This document shows, one piece after another, positions 1-4,805 of a DNA stretch of 5,572 nucleotides. Source of the stretch: Bacillota bacterium. Its GTDB lineage: Bacteria > Bacillota > Bacilli > Alicyclobacillales > SLC66. Position 1 is the first letter of the stretch, and every line of letters starts with the position of its first letter. The translations under genes were made by a program, and so were the position numbers. Under the pieces are notes generated by a model. That model saw only the letters and a program-made list of their open reading frames with translations. It did no database searches and was not told the origin of the DNA. The stretch lies in the NCBI GenBank assembly GCA_021821185.1, contig JAKACU010000113.1:1-5572 (forward strand). The letters run 5' to 3'.

Positions 1-344
1 TCAATCGTCCGCTGATCACCACCACAGACAGGATACAAGTCAGCTTGGGAACAAAGTTGACAGACCCCTCGCTGCTGGCTGTTTGCAAACAGTTGCCACT
101 CATTTCCGATCGTGATTTGAGTCAGAGTTCGGAATTGCATGTTATGTCATTTCAAGGTGAACCCTCCATTTTGGCGTTTACCAAAGACCACTTTGAAATT
201 CGCATGCCAATTGACGGCATTGCTTCGTCGTTGCGCCTGTATGATGCTATTCACCAGCGCCTTATCCACCAACATGCAGCGCCAGGTTTGGTGAATCTCT
301 TAGGCGGCGGAATGGGAGTTTACCAACCGTTTGCATCACCGTAA
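1..344 (+). CDS. divIB: Cell division protein DivIB/FtsQ, C-terminal part (5' end outside window)
   Basis: The reading frame is open from position 3 to the TAA at 342-344 and gives 113 residues with no stop before it, so the gene begins upstream of the window. A TTG at 45 is only an internal Leu codon. The visible part begins NRPLITTTDRIQ, like the 'RP(I/V)LT' stretch of the extracytoplasmic beta domain of DivIB/FtsQ. It continues with short beta-strand-like segments (ELHVMSFQGEPSILAFT, HFEIRMPI), a helix that would fit the domain end (SSLRLYDAIHQRLI), and a final strand before the C terminus. DivIB is a bitopic divisome protein acting outside the membrane with FtsL and DivIC to control septal peptidoglycan synthesis. 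The assignment rests on moderate sequence resemblance plus strong synteny (directly ahead of the DUF881 pair, sbp, ftsA and ftsZ). The next gene starts 18 nt after the stop, so they are probably co-transcribed. Confidence 0.8.
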   Translation, partial: NRPLITTTDRIQVSLGTKLTDPSLLAVCKQLPLISDRDLSQSSELHVMSFQGEPSILAFTKDHFEIRMPIDGIASSLRLYDAIHQRLIHQHAAPGLVNLLGGGMGVYQPFASP

Positions 345-362
345 AAGGGACGTGTTGTTGTC

Positions 363-1100
363 ATGCAAAACAAAAAAAACGTGATAGCATGGACGATTGT
401 TGCAGCGGTCGTCGGCGGCATGATGTCTGTACAATATCACGATGTACTGCTGGGCGGAGCGGCCCTTTGGTCAGCCTTGCCTGACGTGGCAGGCGTTCAT
501 GCCCGTCTTGAAGCGGTGACAGACTACAACGCCAATTTGGAGCACCAAATTCAAGCGATTGATACGAAACTTGTGCGGTTGCAAAACCATGCGCTCAAAA
601 AAGGCGGCGCCATTGCACAGATTCAACGGCAGATTGACGCAGCGAAGATTTTAAGCGGGACGTCAAAGGTGGTCGGACCTGGGGTAGAAGTTACGATTAG
701 TGATGGTCAAATGCGTAAGGCGGATTACGAACAGTTTATCACGCACGATTGGGATCTGCGTTCTGTCGTCAACGAGTTGTTTGCTGCAGGTGCGCAGGCG
801 GTGGCGGTAAATCAGGCACGTATCACGGCAACCACAGGTATTTTTTGCGTAGGCCCAGTGGTTAACATTGGCGGGCAACGACTTGGATCTCCGTTTGTGA
901 TTCGCGCCATTGGCAATCCGCAAGTTTTGCGCACGGCGCTCAACTTGCCTGGCGGTGTACTTGATGTGCTGCGCGGCACCAATCGCGGCCTTGCCATATC
1001 GACGCCTGCAAAAGAGAGCAAAGTGGTTCTTCCGGCCGTAACATCACCCTTGACAACCTCACAAGAAGGGGGAAACATGTCATCGGCAATAACAGGATAA
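363..1100 (+). CDS. DUF881 family membrane protein (first copy, ylxW/ylxX-like)
   Basis: A 245-residue protein with a lysine-containing cytoplasmic tip (MQNKKN), one hydrophobic segment at about residues 7-23, a helical and probably coiled-coil stretch at about 41-95 (LEAVTDYNANLEHQIQAI and following), and then the DUF881 domain. Domain hallmarks are VVGPGVEVTISD (103-114), a segment of type SVVNELFAAGAQAVAVN around 133-149, and VVNIGGQRLGSPFVIRAIG before the end. The tail after about residue 215 is low in complexity and probably disordered. The topology suggests one membrane anchor with the domain outside. No biochemical role is established for the family; its position between divIB and ftsA suggests a role at the envelope or divisome. 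In B. subtilis two DUF881 genes (ylxW, ylxX) sit in the same place. ATG 363 is preceded by AAAGGGA (344-350), a usable site at slightly long spacing (12 nt), and no other in-frame start fits better. Confidence 0.9.
   Translation: MQNKKNVIAWTIVAAVVGGMMSVQYHDVLLGGAALWSALPDVAGVHARLEAVTDYNANLEHQIQAIDTKLVRLQNHALKKGGAIAQIQRQIDAAKILSGTSKVVGPGVEVTISDGQMRKADYEQFITHDWDLRSVVNELFAAGAQAVAVNQARITATTGIFCVGPVVNIGGQRLGSPFVIRAIGNPQVLRTALNLPGGVLDVLRGTNRGLAISTPAKESKVVLPAVTSPLTTSQEGGNMSSAITG
1062..1079 (+). promoter_or_regulatory. Strong Shine-Dalgarno site inside the end of the first DUF881 gene, paired with an out-of-frame ATG
   Basis: AAGAAGGGGG (1063-1072 region) is the strongest ribosome-binding sequence near the second DUF881 gene. 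The ATG it serves best (1077-1079) is in the frame of the first gene and would give only seven codons before the TAA at 1098. The second gene lies in another frame, in which the near-cognate ATC at 1082 stands 9 nt after this site. The site probably serves the second gene, but how is unclear. Confidence 0.5.
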
Positions 1101-1114
1101 GACGCAGGCAACTT

Positions 1115-1837
1115 GTGACAGGTTTGACTGTCACCGTTATTTTGGGGTTGATGCTTGGCCTTGAAACGCACATTGATCATAGTGTACCAGGCAAAGCCAT
1201 GGGGTCTTATCTGGCGCAGAGTCAAGCGCTCACGTCAGCCCTCCAGGTGTCACCAAAACTGCAAAAACGGCTCACGCGTGATGAACAGCAATTGCATGCT
1301 TTGCAAGCTGCGGCAGCCAATGAATCACATGGACTGTCCATGATGAAACAAGAACTCGCTGCACTGCAAACAAGCGCAGGATTATCGCCTTTATCAGGCC
1401 CCGGGCTTGCTATAACGATCAACTATGATCCGAATCTGCCCGTTATTCCTTCGCTTCGTTACGTCGATGAGGCACAACAGTTGCAAATGGTGATCAATCT
1501 TTTGTCAGCCAGTCATGCAGCAGGATTTTCGATCAATGGACTGCGGATTGTTACCACGACTTCCATTCGTTCGGTCAATGGCTTGTCTGCCCCGGCAGGG
1601 CCGTTTTCCGGCACGGTGCAGATTGGCGGGGTGCCTGTACAAGCGCCTTATACGATCAGTGTGATCGGACCTGTGCAAAGCATGACAAGCATGTTGCAAG
1701 TAGAGGCTATTGCGCAGCAATTCAACCTTTTGGACCAATCGTTTACAGTAACGAAATTTACGCAGAAAAACGGTGTGCATCTGCCCGCCTATAATGGTCC
1801 GCTGCCCTATCGTTATGTCACGGAGGTGGGTGCCTGA
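1115..1837 (+). CDS. DUF881 family membrane protein (second copy, ylxX/ylxW-like)
   Basis: Read from GTG 1115 this is a 240-residue protein: a hydrophobic segment at the very N terminus (about residues 3-16, LTVTVILGLMLGL), a helical region rich in Gln, Leu and Ala (about 34-88), and a DUF881 domain with LSGPGLAITINYD (93-105), VINLLSASHAAGFSINGLRI (126-145) and IGGVPVQAPYTISVIG (170-185). It is a paralogue of the gene just upstream, with the same order of parts. The start is doubtful: the frame stays open upstream and encodes NNRIRRRQLV directly before the hydrophobic segment, which is the basic N terminus expected of this family, yet no ATG, GTG or TTG lies there. GTG 1115 has only a weak CAGG site (1105-1108 region). 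Possible readings are a non-AUG start at ATC 1082, re-initiation at GTG after the stop at 1100, or a sequence error. The 3' end overlaps the next start (TGATG, 1835-1839), which implies translational coupling. The function is unknown. Confidence 0.85.
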   Translation: MTGLTVTVILGLMLGLETHIDHSVPGKAMGSYLAQSQALTSALQVSPKLQKRLTRDEQQLHALQAAAANESHGLSMMKQELAALQTSAGLSPLSGPGLAITINYDPNLPVIPSLRYVDEAQQLQMVINLLSASHAAGFSINGLRIVTTTSIRSVNGLSAPAGPFSGTVQIGGVPVQAPYTISVIGPVQSMTSMLQVEAIAQQFNLLDQSFTVTKFTQKNGVHLPAYNGPLPYRYVTEVGA

Positions 1838-2205
1838 TGGTCTATTTCATTCCTATAGCGGGTCTTTTAGTTGGTATTATCGTAGGATTATTGGTTAACG
1901 TCCATCTGCCTATTTTATATGCAAGCTACCTTTCTGTTGCCATTTTGGCTGCGTTTGACACGGTGTTTGGCGGACTTAGGTCATTGCTGCAAAAACGCTT
2001 CGATCACCGTGTCTTTTTATCCGGCTTCTTTTTTAATACGCTGCTGGCGGCACTCTTGGCGTTTATCGGTTCGGTGCTTGGTCTTGACTTGACGCTGGCG
2101 GCTGTCGTGGCGTTTGGTGTGAGGATATTCAACAACTTGGCGGCAATTCGGCATTTGGCCTTGTCTAGGCAAAAATTTGAATCCCCAAATGATAGAATTT
2201 CATGA
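1837..2205 (+). CDS. sbp: Small basic membrane protein Sbp (DUF1290)
   Basis: A 122-residue, very hydrophobic protein with about four membrane segments (roughly residues 3-21, 27-45, 59-79 and 82-100). It carries the family's best-conserved stretches: YLSVAILAAFDTVFGGLRS (31-49), FLSGFFFNTLLA (60-71) and LAAVVAFGVRIFNNLAAIRH (87-106). Basic residues lie in the loop at 52-58 and after the last helix. DUF1290 proteins occur next to the DUF881 genes ahead of ftsA in many Gram-positive bacteria; their molecular role is not established, and a link to division or envelope work is inferred from location only. The start is well supported: GGAGGTGG at 1822-1829 lies inside the last codons of the preceding gene, and the ATG at 1837 shares its A with that gene's TGA. 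Length and composition are normal for the family. Confidence 0.95.
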   Translation: MVYFIPIAGLLVGIIVGLLVNVHLPILYASYLSVAILAAFDTVFGGLRSLLQKRFDHRVFLSGFFFNTLLAALLAFIGSVLGLDLTLAAVVAFGVRIFNNLAAIRHLALSRQKFESPNDRIS

Positions 2206-2215
2206 TAAGATAGAT

Positions 2216-2224
2216 TGGTATAGT
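2216..2224 (+). promoter_or_regulatory. Possible extended -10 promoter ahead of ftsA
   Basis: TGGTATAGT matches the extended -10 form TGnTATAAT with one mismatch. No good -35 hexamer stands 16-18 nt upstream; the closest TTGAAT (2177-2182) is too far. Transcription would begin near 2231, about 43 nt before the ftsA start. B. subtilis also has promoters close to ftsA. Support is motif match and position only. Confidence 0.35.
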
Positions 2225-2230
2225 TTGTAC

Positions 2231-2273
2231 AGGTGGGCAACTGGAAGTTCAGTGCAGAAGGGAGTGCCCCTCC
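2231..2273 (+). promoter_or_regulatory. ftsA ribosome-binding site set between possible RNA stems
   Basis: AAGGGAG at 2258-2264 is followed by a 9-nt gap and the TTG start at 2274, which supports that start. GGGCA (2235-2239) can pair with TGCCC (2265-2269), holding the ribosome site at the edge of the closed loop. A nested stem ACTG (2240-2243) / CAGT (2250-2253) lies inside. The stems are short, so folding control is only a possibility. Confidence 0.35.
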
Positions 2274-3500
2274 TTGACCAAGGGAGATATCGTTGTTGGG
2301 TTAGATATTGGAACGTCGGCGGTCAGAACGATTATCGGCGAACTGGACGGACAAAACGTTAACATTATTGGCGTTGGAACAGCGAAAAGTGACGGCATAA
2401 AAAAGGGTGCCATTATTGATATTGATGCGACGGTAACTGCGATTAAAGCATCTCTTGAACATGCTGAACGCATTGTGGGCATTACAATAAACGCGGCGTA
2501 TGTGGGCGTGTCTGGAGCGCATATCGCGCTTCAACCGAGTCATGGCATTGTGGCTGTTTCATCGACAGACCGTGAGATTGGCGATGAAGATGTAGAACGC
2601 GTCATCGCTGCAGCCCGTGTCCTCAATCTCCCTGCAGAGCGTGAGATTATTGATGTCGTGCCCCGCGAGTTCACGGTAGACGGTTTGACCGATGTTACTG
2701 ATCCGCGCGGCATGATTGGCGTGCGTCTTGAGGTAGACAGCTATGTGGTGACGGGTTCACGAACAGTTTTACATAATCTGATGCGTTGTGTTGAACGATC
2801 TGGGATTGAAGTGGCAGGCACGGTGTTATTGCCGCTTGCATCGGCTGATATGGTGTTATCGGCCGATGAAAAGAAGCTGGGCGTGGTTCTCGTCGATATC
2901 GGTGCGGGGTCTGTCTCCATATCTGTATTTCAAAATGGTGTGTTAGAACAATTTGATGCCGTTCCGATCGGCGGTGACAGTGTCACCTATGATATCACGG
3001 TGGGATTGCAATGCGGAACAGATGCGGCGGAAGCTGTGAAGCATCGGTATGGCGTGGCGGATGTTTCTATGGCGCGGGAAGAGGAAAAGTTCAAAATACA
3101 GCGAATAGGTAGTAGTATGGATAAAGAGTTTACCACTATTGAACTCGCCAATATTATTGAACCGCGCATGCGAGAGATCTTTGCGTTAGTCCGTGATAAA
3201 GTGGAACGAATGGGTTATCAAAAAGGGCTGCCCAGTGGCTATGTCTTGACAGGCGGCGGGATACTCTTAAAGGGTGCGGACAAACTGGCTGAACAGGAGC
3301 TTTTAGCACCCGTTCGTACGGCTATACCCGATTATCTCGGGGTTCGCGATCCATCCTATGTTGGATGCGTCGGCATGATCAAATATGTTTCCAGGTTCTA
3401 TAGTCGTAACGCAGCGGCTGCCACGGCGCCAGTGAGACGTGCGCGAGCGCAAGGGGGCGCCTTGCAGCGTATTAAAGGGTGGTTTCAAGATTTTATTTGA
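2274..3500 (+). CDS. ftsA: Cell division protein FtsA, actin-like membrane tether of the Z ring
   Basis: A 408-residue actin-fold ATPase. The phosphate-1 loop is VGLDIGTSAVRTIIGE (8-23, D11 and G13-T14), followed by the FtsA-typical SDGIKKGAIIDIDATV (39-54). The 1C subdomain lies at roughly 80-165 and includes PAEREIIDVVPREFTVDG (120-137), DPRGMIG (143-149) and RLEV (151-154). The phosphate-2 loop is VLVDIGAGSVSISVF (205-219), looser than the usual GGG(T/S)T form. VLTGGGILLKGA (324-335) is the adenosine motif. The last residues, LQRIKGWFQDFI (397-408), form the amphipathic membrane-targeting helix, preceded by a basic linker rich in Ala and Arg. FtsA binds the FtsZ C-terminal peptide and ties FtsZ filaments to the inner membrane face. 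Initiation is at TTG with a good AAGGGAG site 9 nt upstream; the N terminus MTKGDIVVGLDIGT matches the family in length. It lies 68 nt after sbp and 49 nt ahead of ftsZ. Confidence 0.97.
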   Translation: MTKGDIVVGLDIGTSAVRTIIGELDGQNVNIIGVGTAKSDGIKKGAIIDIDATVTAIKASLEHAERIVGITINAAYVGVSGAHIALQPSHGIVAVSSTDREIGDEDVERVIAAARVLNLPAEREIIDVVPREFTVDGLTDVTDPRGMIGVRLEVDSYVVTGSRTVLHNLMRCVERSGIEVAGTVLLPLASADMVLSADEKKLGVVLVDIGAGSVSISVFQNGVLEQFDAVPIGGDSVTYDITVGLQCGTDAAEAVKHRYGVADVSMAREEEKFKIQRIGSSMDKEFTTIELANIIEPRMREIFALVRDKVERMGYQKGLPSGYVLTGGGILLKGADKLAEQELLAPVRTAIPDYLGVRDPSYVGCVGMIKYVSRFYSRNAAAATAPVRRARAQGGALQRIKGWFQDFI

Positions 3501-3549
3501 TGAAGCCGATGGTGCGGCGTTGTTGATATAGCGTCAAGGAGGACGTGGC

Positions 3550-4623
3550 ATGTTGGAGTTTGATTTTGAAATGGAATCGCTCGCGCACATCAAGGTTATT
3601 GGTGTTGGTGGAGGTGGCTGCAATGCAGTCAATCGCATGATCGAAGCAGGAGTGCGAAATGTTGATTTTATTGCGGTCAACACCGATGCCCAGGCTTTGC
3701 ACCTGTCTAAAGCGGCTGATCGTATTCAAATCGGTGAAAAATTAACACGTGGACTGGGTGCTGGTGCCAATCCGGATATTGGAAAACGAGCGGCAGAAGA
3801 GAGCCGCGAGCTTGTTATGAATGCCCTGCGCGGCGCAGACATGGTGTTTGTGACAGCTGGCATGGGCGGCGGCACGGGAACTGGGGCCGCACCTGTCATC
3901 GCCGAGATAGCCAAAGAGCTTGGCGCCTTGACCGTAGGCGTCGTCACGAAGCCCTTCACCTTTGAAGGCCGTCGCCGCATCAACCAAGCAGATGGCGGTA
4001 TTGCGGCGCTCAAAGAAAAAGTCGATACGCTCATCGTAATTCCTAATGATCGTTTGCTTGAGATTGTCGAAAAGAACACTCCGATGCTTGAAGCGTTTCG
4101 CGAAGCGGACAACGTGCTTCGTCAGGGCGTATCTGGCATTTCCGATTTGATCGCGGAAACGGGTCTCATCAATGTTGACTTTGCCGATGTAAAAGCGATT
4201 ATGATGGAGCGCGGCAGCGCCCTTATGGGCATTGGCATTGCATCCGGCGAAAAACGCGCAGCCGAAGCGGCACAAAAAGCGATTCGCAGCCCATTGCTTG
4301 ACACGCCGATTGATGGAGCGCGCGGTGTACTCATTCACGTGGCAGGCGGTGAGAATCTCACGTTGTTTGAAGCCCACGAGGCGGCTAATATCGTTGCCGA
4401 AGCGGCAGACCCAGACGTTAACTTTATCTTTGGTGCTGTGATTAAACCAGATCTTAAAGATGAGCTCATCGTTACCGTGATTGCCACAGGGTTTGAACAT
4501 CGTGCTGGTACGGGTACACCACGAATCATTCAGCATAAGACCGAGCTTAAACCATCTGATCTTGCTACAGATAATCTGGATATCCCCACGTTCTTGCGCA
4601 ATCGCGCTAATCCCCGCACTTGA
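3550..4623 (+). CDS. ftsZ: Cell division protein FtsZ, tubulin-like GTPase
   Basis: A 357-residue GTPase that polymerises into the cytokinetic Z ring. Motifs in order: [17 protein letters not shown] (14-30) for nucleotide binding; [11 protein letters not shown] (40-50); the tubulin signature GGGTGTG (106-112); [11 protein letters not shown] (133-143); [12 protein letters not shown] (183-194); and the T7 synergy loop NVDFAD (208-213), whose acidic residues complete the GTPase site of the neighbouring subunit. The core ends near residue 316. A short linker of about 26 residues leads to the conserved tail [10 protein letters not shown] (343-352), the binding site for FtsA and other partners, plus six extra residues. 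The N terminus [20 protein letters not shown] is typical of Bacillota. The start is fixed by a perfect AAGGAGG (3536-3542) with a 7-nt gap. Total length is a little under that of B. subtilis FtsZ, the difference lying in the linker. It is the last gene before a terminator. Confidence 0.99.
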   Translation: MLEFDFEMESLAHIKVIGVGGGGCNAVNRMIEAGVRNVDFIAVNTDAQALHLSKAADRIQIGEKLTRGLGAGANPDIGKRAAEESRELVMNALRGADMVFVTAGMGGGTGTGAAPVIAEIAKELGALTVGVVTKPFTFEGRRRINQADGGIAALKEKVDTLIVIPNDRLLEIVEKNTPMLEAFREADNVLRQGVSGISDLIAETGLINVDFADVKAIMMERGSALMGIGIASGEKRAAEAAQKAIRSPLLDTPIDGARGVLIHVAGGENLTLFEAHEAANIVAEAADPDVNFIFGAVIKPDLKDELIVTVIATGFEHRAGTGTPRIIQHKTELKPSDLATDNLDIPTFLRNRANPRT

Positions 4624-4646
4624 TGATTTTTACTCTTTGACTGTGT

Positions 4647-4680
4647 AAGGCGAGTCCTGTTTTGGGGCTCGCCTTTATTA
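4647..4680 (+). terminator. Intrinsic terminator after ftsZ
   Basis: AAGGCGAG (4647-4654) pairs perfectly with CTCGCCTT (4668-4675). The stem continues inward through TCCT (4655-4658) with GGGG (4664-4667), including two G-T wobbles, leaving the loop GTTTT. A T-rich run, TTTATTAT, follows the stem. It lies 24 nt after the ftsZ stop and should end the division transcript before spoIIGA. Confidence 0.88.
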
Positions 4681-4708
4681 TGGTTTGCGCTGTCTGCTTT
4701 TTGTGAGG

Positions 4709-4717
4709 TTTGTCGAT
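4709..4717 (+). promoter_or_regulatory. Candidate Spo0A box 1 upstream of spoIIGA
   Basis: TTTGTCGAT matches the Spo0A box consensus TTTGTCRAA at 8 of 9 positions. It is centred about 70 bp upstream of the inferred transcription start. A much weaker copy, TTTGTGAGG (4700-4708), abuts it directly. Identification is by eye. Confidence 0.55.
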
Positions 4718-4721
4718 TCTT

Positions 4722-4740
4722 TTGCGTTATCAATACGCAA
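4722..4740. repeat. Perfect 6-bp inverted repeat between the two Spo0A boxes
   Basis: TTGCGT (4722-4727) and ACGCAA (4735-4740) form a perfect inverted repeat with a 7-nt centre. No T-tract follows, so it is not a terminator. It could be an operator half-site pair or chance; nothing identifies a binding protein. Confidence 0.4.
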
Positions 4741-4742
4741 GT

Positions 4743-4776
4743 TCTGACAAACTTTGCAATACACATGTACTATACT
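4743..4776 (+). promoter_or_regulatory. Candidate sigma-A/Spo0A-dependent spoIIGA promoter with long spacer
   Basis: A -35-like CTGACA (4744-4749, 5 of 6 matches) and a -10 TATACT (4771-4776, 5 of 6) are 21 bp apart rather than 17. On the minus strand, 4751-4743 reads TTTGTCAGA, an 8 of 9 match to the Spo0A box TTTGTCRAA, and it covers the -35. The B. subtilis spoIIG promoter is known for the same architecture: sigma-A hexamers with an overlong (22-bp) spacer, made active by phosphorylated Spo0A bound next to the -35. Transcription should start near 4783, giving a leader of about 23 nt. Confidence 0.65.
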
Positions 4777-4786
4777 ACGAGCAAAT

Positions 4787-4805
4787 CCCCGGGGAGGGGT
4801 TGTCC
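4787..4805 (+). promoter_or_regulatory. spoIIGA ribosome-binding site with possible self-pairing
   Basis: GGGGAGGGG (4791-4799) is a strong site 6 nt before GTG 4806 and decides the start: an in-frame TTG at 4800 touches the site and is too close. CCCC at 4787-4790 could pair with GGGG at 4796-4799 across a 5-nt loop and mask part of the site. Confidence 0.6.

Noticed and set aside
45..47. TTG as start of a small separate gene 45-344
   Set aside because: The frame is open back to the window edge, and the residues before TTG (NRPLITTTDRIQ) continue the DivIB-like sequence; no ribosome site precedes it.
1077..1130. Programmed -1 frameshift fusing the two DUF881 proteins
   Set aside because: An internal Shine-Dalgarno-like site is present, but there is no slippery heptamer before the TAA, and fusion would place a second membrane anchor in the middle of the product. 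Separate genes are simpler.
812..1225. Open frame of 137 codons on the minus strand across the junction of the two DUF881 genes
   Set aside because: It is antisense to two clear genes, its residue composition looks random (many Pro, Thr, Arg), and no promoter or ribosome site supports it.
2165..2198. Sigma-H type promoter (AGGCAAA with ATAGAAT) before ftsA
   Set aside because: The -10-like element fits, but the -35-like element has mismatches and the gap of about 18 nt is longer than sigma-H promoters allow.
3505..3518. GCCG-N6-CGGC hairpin between ftsA and ftsZ
   Set aside because: Only four base pairs and no T-run; too weak to be called a terminator or control element.
3742..4536. Long open frame (264 codons) on the minus strand opposite ftsZ
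   Set aside because: It lies wholly within the conserved ftsZ coding region, has no ribosome site that stands out and shows no recognisable domain; it is a by-product of ftsZ codon use.
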